64,000 bases of DNA from an uncultured Lachnospiraceae bacterium (GCA_947053345.1 CAMRSM010000016.1:1-64000), one strand, 5' to 3'; positions 48,864 to 57,807 are shown, numbered from the stretch's first letter. The notes: generated by a model not told the origin, from the letters alone. Made by a program: numbers and translations.

Positions 48864-51032
48864 TTACGGTGTCAATGTCAGCCAGTAAACCAAGCTTGCC
48901 AAACTCTTCTTGCCATTGCCGTTATCGACCGTAAATATGATCGGTGCCGTGCATCCCTGTCCGGCAACAGGCAATGTCAATGCATTCAACGATTCATGTT
49001 TTAACGTAACCGTCACGGTATTGCCGCTCTGCTCGGCAAGCATCGCGATCTGCTGACCGTTCCAGGTCGCCCCGGTGACGCTGACTGCCGTCTTCGTCGT
49101 GGTAAGCTTAAGCACGATATCTTCTTCCAGTTCCGTCCCGACCGGTTTGGTATAGGACTGCTCAACCTCTGCCTTTACATCCTCATAAAGCTTCACACTC
49201 ACGCCCTTTGCAAGCTTCTGGCCGTTGCTCATCTCAATCGTCAGCGGATACGCCTTGTCAAGCTCCGTATCCCTCCTTAAAAATGCACTGTTGAAAACAG
49301 CTGCCGTAATCCCGATCTTGTAGGAACCGTCCGTTTCCGTGCTGTTTGTGTACGATGTGATCTCCTCGCCCATAAAGCTCAACTTCGCTACCGTTGTCTT
49401 TCCGTACTCCTCCCCCGTCTTCTCAAGGGTCAGCCCCGGAACTACAATAAACTCATACGGACTGTCCGGTTCGAGCCCGTGCGTGACGGAGAAAGTCTTC
49501 GCAAGCTTCACGGATGCCCCATGAAGGATCGTCAGTTTCACTTTTTCGATCACTTCACCGTTCTTCAGCGTAATCTTCACGGTCTGCTCCTTATCGCGGG
49601 TCTCCACTGCCCCCTCGTATTCGGAAGTATCCGTGATCTCCGCGTTGATGCGCAGACCGTCCGCCGACTTGCTCGACGTAAACTTCAGGCTCTTGCCGCC
49701 GCAGGTAATGCCCGAAATATCATTGTCCTTGAACTGTTCCGTCAAAACGATGCCAAACGTGAGGCCCGATGCCTGCGCCCCCTCCTGTTTTACAAGATAA
49801 AGGACTCCCTCTTTCATGTACGCTGCATCGGTATCTGCATCCACGGTCAGTGTTCCGCCTGCCGGGTACTCCTCTACCACATATTTATAGGACAGGGATT
49901 CCGGCTGCCATGCCGCAGTGCCATCCAGCTGACCGCGCTTACGGATATAGACCGCCGCATCCTTCGGGGCTTTCGTCGCACTAATCTGGACTTTTTCTGA
50001 CGTGATCGCCGTCCACTTCGCGTCCTCCTTCGGCTGCGAACCATCCTCCACGACCGTGTATTCATATGGATTTTTGCTCGATGGCTTCTCCCTTGTCACA
50101 TTGCCCTCGTCGTCCTTGATCTCCTCGATAGTAAGCTGGAGAGTCGATGTGTTGATAAACTCATTCTTTATATCCGTCGGTGCTGCCGCCTGCGCGAGCA
50201 CCGTGAGCACCGCATTCGCGGAAGGAAGCTTTTTCTCCGTCGCCGCCACGCGGAGGAATATCTTCGTCTCACTGCCCGGCGTAGTGTCCTGGTAAAAAGC
50301 CTTTGTCGCGGTCTTCGCAATATCAAGCGTCTTCCCGCTGCACGCCGTCCACGTATCCGCACCTTCTACCTGATATTCCATCTTGTCATTGACCGTGACC
50401 GTGCCCGGAAGCTTGACCGTAAGCTTTGGTGCTGCCGCCTGTTTTGTCAGGGAAAGCTTCACTTCTTTGGAAGGCCGGGATCCCGCATTGCTCCCGCTGC
50501 CCTTCACCTGCCCGGTACGCAGGTAGATGTACGCGCCCCTCGCATAAAGCCTGCGGAACGCATCCCTTGTCGCGGTGTCCATCTCCACCTTCTTCCAGAC
50601 TGTGGAATCCGCCTTGCGCCAGTAAACCTCACGCCCTTCCGCATTCTGGTACGTAAGGCTTTCCTTCATAAAATTATAGGTAGCCTTAAACGACCGATCC
50701 TGCTTCGGCAACGTGACCGAGACTTCCCCTGACTTATCCCCCTTGAGCACGAGCACATAATCCTTTGTCTTGCTCACCCAGGAAATATCAAGCACAAAGC
50801 GCCCGGATGCGTCAAACGTCCCGGCGCATTCCCAGTTCTTCCTCTTCGCATCCGAATAATACAGATACGAATCCGAATTCCCGCTGGAAACCAACATTGT
50901 CTCTTTCTCGTAGTCAATCTCCACAATCGTAAGCGGAGACCCTGCCGCCTGAACCCTTGCGAGCGGCACGGCTACCGCAGCCATGACCACCAAAAGCAAA
51001 AGGACAAGCAACTTTCTCTTTTTTCCTTGCAT
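48864..51032 (-). CDS. Large secreted beta-rich protein of unknown function
   Basis: 722 residues from ATG 51032 (GGAGGGATAAA before it). A signal peptide (MQGKKRKLLVLLLLVVMAAV, cleaved near VQAAG). The first 390 residues follow the same order of motifs as the whole 399-residue neighbour: YYSDAKRKNW, LDISWVSK, LKGDKSGEVSV, VYWRKADS, GAYIYLRTG, RPSKEVKLSLTK, PYEYTVVEDG and DAAVYIRKRG. The remaining 330 residues add further beta modules (LTVDADTDAAY, FKDNDISGITCGGK, PYEFIVVPG, TGATWNGQQI). Repeated NPYEYTVV/SPYEFIVV units mark module starts. There is no cell-wall sorting signal or catalytic motif. Likely a surface or spore-exterior structural protein; unproven. Confidence 0.75.
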   Translation of the reverse strand: MQGKKRKLLVLLLLVVMAAVAVPLARVQAAGSPLTIVEIDYEKETMLVSSGNSDSYLYYSDAKRKNWECAGTFDASGRFVLDISWVSKTKDYVLVLKGDKSGEVSVTLPKQDRSFKATYNFMKESLTYQNAEGREVYWRKADSTVWKKVEMDTATRDAFRRLYARGAYIYLRTGQVKGSGSNAGSRPSKEVKLSLTKQAAAPKLTVKLPGTVTVNDKMEYQVEGADTWTACSGKTLDIAKTATKAFYQDTTPGSETKIFLRVAATEKKLPSANAVLTVLAQAAAPTDIKNEFINTSTLQLTIEEIKDDEGNVTREKPSSKNPYEYTVVEDGSQPKEDAKWTAITSEKVQISATKAPKDAAVYIRKRGQLDGTAAWQPESLSYKYVVEEYPAGGTLTVDADTDAAYMKEGVLYLVKQEGAQASGLTFGIVLTEQFKDNDISGITCGGKSLKFTSSKSADGLRINAEITDTSEYEGAVETRDKEQTVKITLKNGEVIEKVKLTILHGASVKLAKTFSVTHGLEPDSPYEFIVVPGLTLEKTGEEYGKTTVAKLSFMGEEITSYTNSTETDGSYKIGITAAVFNSAFLRRDTELDKAYPLTIEMSNGQKLAKGVSVKLYEDVKAEVEQSYTKPVGTELEEDIVLKLTTTKTAVSVTGATWNGQQIAMLAEQSGNTVTVTLKHESLNALTLPVAGQGCTAPIIFTVDNGNGKKSLASLVYWLTLTP

Positions 51033-51113
51033 TTTATCCCTCCATTCCAACATACGGCTGTTTCCACCCCTTTTCCTTTATATCGGCATAACCTCGCAAA
51101 TTCTTTAGCCTGT

Positions 51114-52592
51114 TTATTCTTCGTCTTCTTTTTTCCACGGAGAATCAATATATTGCCCCGCGTTCGGCAATTTCGTCGGTATCGCGATGGTCGGGGTCGG
51201 ACTTGGGGTCGGGGTCGGGCGGTGCTCATAGGCATAATCGGCATCCGCCTGCGTCATCAGTGCACCCGCCGTATAGTTGACTGCCGCGTTCCACAAAAGC
51301 CAAGAGGAATGCCCGCTGTCATAGGTCGCCTCGATCTCCTCCCTCACCTGCTTCGGCCCGTATTTGATGTAGTGCCGCAGGTAGGAAGCCGTAAAATCCT
51401 GCAGCCAAGGGCGCACCTCAGCGCGCTTTCTATAGTCCGGAATACCGGATAGCACCTTGTTTGAATCCGAAAGCGCCGCGTAGATCATTTTGTACGGCTC
51501 CGTGTCCGGGTGCGCGATGCCGTAATAACCGTCCGAATAATGCGACGGGTAGATCATCGGGCAGATATAGTCAAGATACAGTGCCAATTCCTGATAATCC
51601 TGCCCCACGATCCTCTGGTCCACGGCACTTCGGATCACCGCGCCGAACAGGTCGGCAGAAACAAAAATCCCCATGGGCTTGATCTTTTCGCACATATATT
51701 TTACCGCCGCGGAAACCGCTTCGATCTTCGTCATCTCCCCGTCTCCGTACACAAGCTCCGATATCTTTCCCTCCGTCGGGAAACGGACGTAGTCAAAATT
51801 GATCTCATCAAAACCAATATCCGCAATATTCTGCGCGATTTCAACATAGTAGTCAAGCACTTCCTGCTCGGTAGGGTTCAGCCACCCAAGCCCCTTGTAA
51901 TCCTTGTACACGCTTCCGTCGCTCAAATGCAGTCCAAGTTCCGGTTTCGTGCGCACGAGCAGCGGATCCTTAAATGTGACGACACGGGCGATCAGATAGA
52001 CATCATGCTCCTTCATGGTGCGGATAAATTTCTCGATATCCGGGATAAAGGATCGCGCAGTGCCGAAACGGTCGATCAATTCCCCCGTCATCGCGTAAGT
52101 GATTCGCCCGTCATCATCCTTGATGTCAATGACGACCGTGTTCAGCTCCGTCTCGTCGATCAGTTTCAAAATGTAATCCATCCGGTTCTTCACCGCGTCC
52201 GAGGTCACATAGATCCCTTTTACCCTCGTCGGGGTTCTTGTATCGACAAAATCCTCCATCCAGAGTTCCTCCGCAGGGATGACCACCTCCACTTCATCCT
52301 CCTTTGCAGGCACGCTCCACATTCCGAAAGGCCCCGCCGCTCCCGGCTCCTCCTCCGTCCCTTCCTGTGTGGGAAGCGGGGTGGCCGCGGTCGGGGTCGG
52401 AGGGGGTGCCGCGGTCGGCTCCTGAGCGTCCGGCTGGTTCATACGCTCTTTTAACGCCAGAAAAACCGCCGCTCCCACCGCGAGCGCAACAAGAAAAATA
52501 AACAGCATCAAAACAATTTCCCCGCCCTTTATCTTCCTTCTTCCCCGGTGGGAATCCCTTGTAAAATCCAATCCTCCCCTTCTTCTGCCCAT
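51114..52592 (-). CDS. DUF4015 putative glycoside hydrolase, membrane-anchored
   Basis: 492 residues from ATG 52592 (GAGGTGCATA before it). A basic cytoplasmic tail, one membrane anchor (IVLMLFIFLVALAVGAAVFLAL, near 27-48), a Pro/Thr-rich linker (PPPTPTAATPLPTQ), then a TIM-barrel-like domain: RVKGIYVTSDAV, NTVVIDIKDDDG, GLGWLNPTEQEV, FDEINFDYVRFP and ICPMIYPSHYSDGYYG. This is the putative glycoside hydrolase domain PF13200/DUF4015; the acidic residues in DEINFDYVRFP are likely catalytic. A second PTPSPTPT stretch follows at the C-terminus. Probably acts on a cell-envelope or spore glycan outside the membrane. Confidence 0.87.
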   Translation of the reverse strand: MGRRRGGLDFTRDSHRGRRKIKGGEIVLMLFIFLVALAVGAAVFLALKERMNQPDAQEPTAAPPPTPTAATPLPTQEGTEEEPGAAGPFGMWSVPAKEDEVEVVIPAEELWMEDFVDTRTPTRVKGIYVTSDAVKNRMDYILKLIDETELNTVVIDIKDDDGRITYAMTGELIDRFGTARSFIPDIEKFIRTMKEHDVYLIARVVTFKDPLLVRTKPELGLHLSDGSVYKDYKGLGWLNPTEQEVLDYYVEIAQNIADIGFDEINFDYVRFPTEGKISELVYGDGEMTKIEAVSAAVKYMCEKIKPMGIFVSADLFGAVIRSAVDQRIVGQDYQELALYLDYICPMIYPSHYSDGYYGIAHPDTEPYKMIYAALSDSNKVLSGIPDYRKRAEVRPWLQDFTASYLRHYIKYGPKQVREEIEATYDSGHSSWLLWNAAVNYTAGALMTQADADYAYEHRPTPTPSPTPTIAIPTKLPNAGQYIDSPWKKEDEE

Positions 52593-52637
52593 TATGCACC
52601 TCGTCTCATTATCACTCTTGCCAATACAGAAATCGCC

Positions 52638-52706
52638 GTAAAAAATCCTGCGCTTATTGGGAGGCGGCGTTCCGCGCAAAACTCAGAACTTCGCCTCCCA
52701 ATAAGC
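52638..52706 (-). terminator. Long hairpin terminator of the SEC-C gene
   Basis: A perfect 15-bp inverted repeat GCTTATTGGGAGGCG (52652-52666) and CGCCTCCCAATAAGC (52692-52706), followed on the minus strand by GGATTTTTT. A second hairpin (CCGGC-CAGGG / CCCTG-GCCGG, about 52713-52742) stands before it. Confidence 0.8.
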
Positions 52707-52784
52707 AGAAAGACCGGCCACAGGGTTCTCCCTGCCGCCGGCCATCGGTCTTCCCCGCGTAAAGCGTTTGCTTTTTTTCCGGTT

Positions 52785-53291
52785 TTATACTGTCTTTCCA
52801 CAGCAGAATTTGTACTTTTTCCCGCTTCCGCAAGGGCATGGGTCATTCCTTCCGATCTTCTTTTCCTTCACGACCGTGCCGGACTTCTTCTGCTCCAGAT
52901 ACAGCTCCTTCCTGCGCTCTTTCGTGAGCAGTTCATCCCATGCCGGGAGATTGTAGAGCCAGTCTGCCTCCGCCTTCACCATCTCCTTATAGAGGATTTC
53001 CTTATTAAAACCCAGATTGACCTCCGTATCCTCCGTCATTTCCTCGATCGGGTTCGGGTGGATAAGGCTGTCATTGATGCCGTCCAAAAAGCCCGTCATG
53101 ATCTTGACCGAAGTGCCGTACTTCTCCGCCAGGCCTTTTACCGTGCCGGTCACCACCTCGTCCGGGGCGGCAAGCAGCTTCTCATAAATCCCCTGCTCGA
53201 CGGAAAAATAACTCCCCCAGTAAAGCTGCCCCTCCTTCTTGTTCATATCCTTTGAGTAGGCTTCTTCTCTCCATTCCTGTAATAAACTCAT
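52785..53291 (-). CDS. SEC-C metal-binding domain protein
   Basis: 168 residues. The C-terminus carries a SEC-C zinc motif ([19 protein letters not shown]) as found at the end of SecA; the first 130 residues are mainly helical with no known domain ([20 protein letters not shown]). SEC-C proteins bind zinc and often interact with ribosomes or SecB-like partners. GAGGGATTATT precedes the ATG. It is separated from the upstream response-regulator gene by about 200 bp of structured DNA, and ends at a double hairpin terminator. Confidence 0.88.
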   Translation of the reverse strand: MSLLQEWREEAYSKDMNKKEGQLYWGSYFSVEQGIYEKLLAAPDEVVTGTVKGLAEKYGTSVKIMTGFLDGINDSLIHPNPIEEMTEDTEVNLGFNKEILYKEMVKAEADWLYNLPAWDELLTKERRKELYLEQKKSGTVVKEKKIGRNDPCPCGSGKKYKFCCGKTV

Positions 53292-53446
53292 AATAATCCC
53301 TCGTTTCTTTCAAATTTTCTGCATAGAATCAAAAAATGCGGTTATACTGGAAATATCCACTTAAGAGTGGTGCCGGTTCCGGAATTCCCCCTCCGGTTCC
53401 GGCAATTACAGAAGATAAGATAAAAATACTTATCCTCCCCTTTTTC

Positions 53447-53479
53447 GGAACTGCCATACCATGTGGCAGTTCCTTTTTT
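53447..53479 (+). terminator. Terminator-like hairpin reading rightward
   Basis: GGAACTGCCA (53447-53456) pairs with TGGCAGTTCC (53464-53473) and is followed by six T on the plus strand only. No plus-strand gene ends here, so it may end a non-coding or antisense transcript from the 53300-53446 region. Confidence 0.65.
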
Positions 53480-53488
53480 GCACGGAAC

Positions 53489-54256
53489 CTAGCCCATGCC
53501 GCCGAGCGCCTTCTTCCGCTCAAAAAACTCGTCCACGGCATGGATGATATCCGCGGGCGGCATGGTCTTTAACAGATAGCCCTCCGGCTTTAATGCCATG
53601 ACCTCCAAAACGCTCTCCTTGTCCCCCTTGCTTGTCAAAAAAATCACGGGAATGTCCGCAAACTCCGTCTCCGTGCGGATCATCTCCAGTACTTGTTTGC
53701 CGTCACAGACCGGCATCTCGTAATCGAGCAGCACAAGATCCGGGCGGTTCAGCGTCAGATATTTGATCGCCATCATCCCGGAATTGGCAAGGATCACCTG
53801 ATAGTGATCCTCAAGCCACCCCTTCACGTTGCGCAGCATTGCGCCGGAATCATCCACGACCAGGATCTTCTTTTTATTATGCTTTCCGTATTTGTTTACA
53901 TAATTGTCAATCTCCGCACTCGCGTCCGCGACATTGATCGGGCGCTTAAATTCCATCGGCACCATATGTTTCGGTATCAGGTTCTCGACCGCCGCGATAT
54001 CGTCCGGATCGCCCATGATAAAAATCGCCGTGTCATCCTCGACGGCCCTGTCCTTGATATAATTCAATGCCTGCTGCTGCCCTGCCAGCTCCCCGTCGGC
54101 ATAGATCAGCATGGCGGAACTTGAACCTTCCAGCCGGCTGATCGCGTCCATATTCGCCCTCACGAGCAAAACCTCGTAGGAGAGTTCCTCAAATTTCTTT
54201 TTCAGGGACATAATGATATAGCTCTGCGTCTCCGCGACAATCATTATTCTATGCAT
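53489..54256 (-). CDS. Response regulator with two receiver domains
   Basis: 255 residues. The first domain (1-120) has a receiver fold but lacks the acidic pair after strand 1 (MIVAETQSY) and its phosphoacceptor region reads LIYADGEL; it keeps the lysine in EFKRP, so it is probably a degenerate receiver. The second (about 128-250) is complete: ILVVDDSGAML, phosphoacceptor Asp in LVLLDYEMP, the Thr in FLTSKGD and the Lys in YLLKTMPP. There is no output domain and no kinase nearby, so signalling must pass by protein contact. GAGGAAAT precedes the ATG. Confidence 0.88.
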   Translation of the reverse strand: MHRIMIVAETQSYIIMSLKKKFEELSYEVLLVRANMDAISRLEGSSSAMLIYADGELAGQQQALNYIKDRAVEDDTAIFIMGDPDDIAAVENLIPKHMVPMEFKRPINVADASAEIDNYVNKYGKHNKKKILVVDDSGAMLRNVKGWLEDHYQVILANSGMMAIKYLTLNRPDLVLLDYEMPVCDGKQVLEMIRTETEFADIPVIFLTSKGDKESVLEVMALKPEGYLLKTMPPADIIHAVDEFFERKKALGGMG

Positions 54257-54406
54257 ATTTCCTCACATTCCGCCGCAAAACGGCACGGGACTTTCCGGAA
54301 GGCCTTCCTCTCCCGGTAAAAGCACCCTCACATTTCCACGCTATTATAGCAGATTTCCTTTTCCTTGTCCAGCAAAATACGCCAGTATTTTACTTTTTAA
54401 AAAATT

Positions 54407-54730
54407 TTAAGAATTCTTCCGTCCGGCTTTTTCTTCCTCCGTCCGGGCGGAACCAGCCCCATCCAGCCCTTCTCTTTTGCGCCTGAGCGTCCGGTGGATC
54501 TCATACAGCGTTGTATCCCCTTCCTGCCGCTCGGTCATGATCGCAAACATCCGGATCAGGACATGCAGGAATATCGGCACAAAAATCGTGCATAGTACAC
54601 AGCCTATAAACAGGTTGCCTGAGTATGGCTTCGCCGTAACTGCCGCGGCAAACGTCGCCACATACATACCAAGTAACGCCACCACACAGACGATCGCCGC
54701 AATCCTTAACCCCTTTGTTTTCTTTTTCAT
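54407..54730 (-). CDS. Small two-helix membrane protein
   Basis: 107 residues. Two membrane helices (AAIVCVVALLGMYVATFAAA near 10-30; GNLFIGCVLCTIFVPIFLHVL near 38-58) and a charged cytoplasmic tail (EIHRTLRRKREGLDG). I recognise no family. GGAGGAGCG precedes the ATG; a GCCGC/GCGGC hairpin stands just before that site. It lies 39 bp after rarA in the same direction and is probably cotranscribed with it. Confidence 0.75.
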   Translation of the reverse strand: MKKKTKGLRIAAIVCVVALLGMYVATFAAAVTAKPYSGNLFIGCVLCTIFVPIFLHVLIRMFAIMTERQEGDTTLYEIHRTLRRKREGLDGAGSARTEEEKAGRKNS

Positions 54731-54769
54731 CGCTCCTCCTTATCCGCCGCCTTGTGCGGCCTTACATAT

Positions 54770-56110
54770 CTATCCATCCTGCCCCGGCTCCCAAGTCTTT
54801 CCGATCTTCTTAAAATATTCCTGTATATTCTTCTCATAACCGTTGTCCGACGGTATGTAAAACCTCCTGCCTCTGTAAATGTCCGGCAGATACGGCTGGT
54901 CGACATAATGGTTCTCGTAATCGTGCGCGTACCGATAGCCGATACCGCGCGCAAGCCCCGCCGCGCCCGGATAATGCGCATCCTGCAAATACGGCGGGAT
55001 CGGCGGGGTCTTATCTTTCTCCACCGCGGACATCGCCGCGTCAATCGCCATGATGGCGGAGTTGCTCTTCGGGGCACACGCCACGTAAGCCGCCGCCTGC
55101 GCGAGCACAATCCGCCCCTCCGGCATCCCAAGCCTCTCCACTGCCGCGGCTGCCGCCGTGGCCACCACGAGAGCATTCGGGTCGGCGTTTGAGACATCCT
55201 CCGCCGCGCAGATCATGATGCGCCTCGCGATAAAGGCAACTTCCTCCCCCGCATAGAGCATCCGGGCCAGATAATAAACGGCGGCATCCGGGTCAGAACC
55301 CCGCATGCTCTTGATGAATGCGGAGATCGTATCATAATGGTTGTCCCCTTTTTTATCATACTTCAATGTCCTCTTCTGGATGCACTCGGCTGCGACACCG
55401 GTTGTAATGTGGATCTTTCCGTCCGTACCCGGCTCAGTCGTGAGCACACCAAGTTCCAGGGCATTGAGTGCCGAGCGCGCGTCCCCGTTCGCCGCGTCCG
55501 CAAGAAAATATGCCGCGTCCGAATCAAGCTCCGCCCCAAAAGCCCCCATACCGCGCTCCTTATCCGACACCGCGCGCATCAAAAGTGCCGCGATATTCTC
55601 TGCTGCCAGCGGCTTTAACTCAAAAATCAGCGAGCGAGAGAGCAGTGCACTGTTGACCTCAAAATATGGATTCTCTGTCGTGGCTCCGATGAGCACTACC
55701 GTCCCGTCCTCCACGAACGGGAGCAGGTAATCCTGCTGCCCCTTGTTGAAGCGGTGGATCTCGTCCACAAACAGGATTGTTTTCTTCCCGTACATGCCGA
55801 GGGCATCCTTTGCCGACCGCACGGCCTCCTCCATATCCTTTTTCCCTGCGGTCGTGGCATTGATCTGCAGAAATTCCGCGCTCGTCGTATTCGCGATCAC
55901 CTTCGCGAGCGTCGTCTTGCCCGTGCCCGGCGGCCCGTAAAAAATCACGGAACCAAGCTTATCCGCCTTGATCGCGCGGTAGAGCAGCTTGTCCCTTCCG
56001 ATGATATGCTCCTGCCCCGCCACCTCCTCCAGCGTGCGCGGGCGCATGCGCGAGGCGAGCGGGGATTCATTCTCCCGTTCCTTCTCCCGCATATAATCAA
56101 ATAAATCCAT
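54770..56110 (-). CDS. rarA: Replication-associated recombination protein RarA (MgsA)
   Basis: 446 residues from ATG 56110 (MDLFDYMREKERE). An AAA+ ATPase with Walker A GPPGTGKTT (near 60), Walker B FVDEIHRFNK (near 113), sensor GATTENPYF and the arginine-finger region SRSLIFELKPL, followed by the helical tetramerisation domain with YYLARMLYAGEE and the C-terminal PPYLQDAHYPGA. RarA acts at stalled replication forks and helps process damaged ends. Full length for the family. Confidence 0.95.
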   Translation of the reverse strand: MDLFDYMREKERENESPLASRMRPRTLEEVAGQEHIIGRDKLLYRAIKADKLGSVIFYGPPGTGKTTLAKVIANTTSAEFLQINATTAGKKDMEEAVRSAKDALGMYGKKTILFVDEIHRFNKGQQDYLLPFVEDGTVVLIGATTENPYFEVNSALLSRSLIFELKPLAAENIAALLMRAVSDKERGMGAFGAELDSDAAYFLADAANGDARSALNALELGVLTTEPGTDGKIHITTGVAAECIQKRTLKYDKKGDNHYDTISAFIKSMRGSDPDAAVYYLARMLYAGEEVAFIARRIMICAAEDVSNADPNALVVATAAAAAVERLGMPEGRIVLAQAAAYVACAPKSNSAIMAIDAAMSAVEKDKTPPIPPYLQDAHYPGAAGLARGIGYRYAHDYENHYVDQPYLPDIYRGRRFYIPSDNGYEKNIQEYFKKIGKTWEPGQDG

Positions 56111-56236
56111 GATGCCCCCTTTCCCCGCCAAAATCCCGGCACATTCAAAAGTTCCAAAATTCCGGTTTCCAAATGCCCTGTCCCGTGCTATAATATCTTT
56201 GCCATAATGAAAAAGAATCCCTACGGAGGTATTTTT

Positions 56237-56410
56237 ATGCTGCCAAATGACCCTGTGATGCTTTTAAGCTACATCAACCTAAAGCTGCGCGATTTTTATC
56301 CTTCCCTTGACGCACTCTGCGAAGATCTAGACATCGACCGGGAGGAACTCACCGAAAAGCTCGCCGCCATCAATTACCGATATGACGAAGGGACAAACCG
56401 GTTCGCGTGA
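56237..56410 (+). CDS. DUF4250 small protein
   Basis: 57 residues from ATG 56237 (GGAGG seven nt upstream; an upstream in-frame ATG is rejected). The sequence LPNDPVMLLSYINLKLRD, with LCEDLDIDREELTEKLA, matches the DUF4250 family, small proteins common in Firmicutes with an HTH-like helical pair. Function unknown. Divergent from rarA, 126 bp apart. Confidence 0.82.
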   Translation: MLPNDPVMLLSYINLKLRDFYPSLDALCEDLDIDREELTEKLAAINYRYDEGTNRFA

Positions 56411-56485
56411 CAACAATAACCTTTTGCCCTTCCCCACCTGTATCCCGCGCGGACAATTTTGCCCGGAAAGCGGCATGGCATCCGC

Positions 56486-57001
56486 TCACCCGCCCGTATA
56501 GGATTTTGTTTCCGGATCTTTTGTGCCCCCATGCCGTCTCCCCGCCAGATGGCGGATCAGGCTCACAAAAAGCAATCCCAGCAAAGCTCCGGCCGCGTCA
56601 ATCAGCACATCGCGCACCTGGCCGCTTCGGCCCGGCACAAAAAGCTGGTGGAACTCATCACTCGCAGCGTAACAGATACTAATAAGTGCCGCGATGCCCA
56701 CGCGCGCCCGATACGATACCGAAAAGGAAAACAGCCAGTAAAGCACAAGCATGGACAGCACCGCGTATTCCGCCATATGCGCACATTTGCGCACGAGGAA
56801 CGAGAGCGTCCTGTGGACCGCGGCCTGGTTCTCCTGCTCCGCCCACGGGAAACGTTCATCCATCAGCACTTCCACAAACACATTGCTGCTCTTGGACGAT
56901 TCCGCCGCCGTCTTTGCCGAAAATGAAAATATCACGGCCATGAACAAAAGCATCGGCAGCGCCGACCAAAACTTCCTCCCGAATAATTTCTTCCCTCTCA
57001 T
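56486..57001 (-). CDS. VanZ-family membrane protein
   Basis: 171 residues, four or five membrane helices (ALPMLLFMAVIFSFSA; EYAVLSMLVLYWLFS). VanZ markers are KCAHMAEYAVL, ASDEFHQLFVPGRSG and RDVLIDAAGALLG, with conserved acidic and histidine residues at the membrane surface. VanZ relatives can raise teicoplanin tolerance, but most chromosomal copies have no known drug role. Convergent with the DUF4250 gene. Start ATG has GAAGGTGCGAAGAGG upstream. Confidence 0.88.
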   Translation of the reverse strand: MRGKKLFGRKFWSALPMLLFMAVIFSFSAKTAAESSKSSNVFVEVLMDERFPWAEQENQAAVHRTLSFLVRKCAHMAEYAVLSMLVLYWLFSFSVSYRARVGIAALISICYAASDEFHQLFVPGRSGQVRDVLIDAAGALLGLLFVSLIRHLAGRRHGGTKDPETKSYTGG

Positions 57002-57147
57002 CCTCTTCGCACCTTCACTTGCACATCTTCCATTTTTTTGCTATAATCGTTTGTTGGAACATTATAATAATAATGAAAACTTGGCCTTTTGTCAAGAGAG
57101 GGCTGATCAACCGACGGCACCTGCCCCATACAAAAAGGAGTCCTGCC

Positions 57148-57807
57148 ATGAATACAGAATCTTACCGCTGCGTCTATACCGGCGGCTGCGGTGAAATCAC
57201 AGAAAAAAAATCACGTTTTATCGCCACCGTGCATCCAGTATCTTGCGAGGAGGACGCACTTGCCTTTATCGAGCAGACAAAGAAAAAATACTGGGATGCC
57301 AGACATAATTGTTCTGCCTATGTCATCGGGGCAAACAATGAACTCTCCCGCTGCAGTGATGACGGGGAACCCGCCAAGACCGCGGGAAGGCCGATGCTCG
57401 ATGTCCTGCTTTCGGAAGGCATCCACGACGCGGCAGTCGTAGTGACGCGCTATTTCGGCGGCGTGCTCCTTGGCACCGGCGGCCTTGTCCGAGCCTATCA
57501 GGCGGCAGTCAAGGCGGGGCTTGCCGCCTCCGCCGTCATCGAGAAAAGCTTCGGCAGGCATCTCACAATCACTACCAGCTACACCGATTTCGGGAAACTG
57601 CAGTACATCGCCGCCTCCGAAAAAATTCCGCTCCTATCCACGGAATATACGGACACCGTCACGGTTACACTCTTTGTAACGGGGAAGGAGGAAGCCCTGC
57701 TCACCCAAAAGCTGACGGAGGCCACGAACGCCAGGGCAGCCATTGTGGCGGGCGAGGAAAGCTTCTTTGCGGTTCTTGACGGAAAGCTTCTTCTGTTTCC
57801 GCATTAA
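57148..57807 (+). CDS. YigZ/IMPACT family protein
   Basis: 219 residues from ATG 57148 (AAAAGGAGTCC before it; an upstream open extension is rejected). An N-terminal UPF0029/IMPACT domain (KKSRFIATVHPVS, WDARHNCSAYVIG, RCSDDGEPAKTAGRPM, ARYFGG as VVTRYFGGVLLGTGGL) and a C-terminal DUF1949 domain. Related to eukaryotic IMPACT, which acts in translation control; the bacterial function is unclear. No operon partner. Confidence 0.92.
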   Translation: MNTESYRCVYTGGCGEITEKKSRFIATVHPVSCEEDALAFIEQTKKKYWDARHNCSAYVIGANNELSRCSDDGEPAKTAGRPMLDVLLSEGIHDAAVVVTRYFGGVLLGTGGLVRAYQAAVKAGLAASAVIEKSFGRHLTITTSYTDFGKLQYIAASEKIPLLSTEYTDTVTVTLFVTGKEEALLTQKLTEATNARAAIVAGEESFFAVLDGKLLLFPH

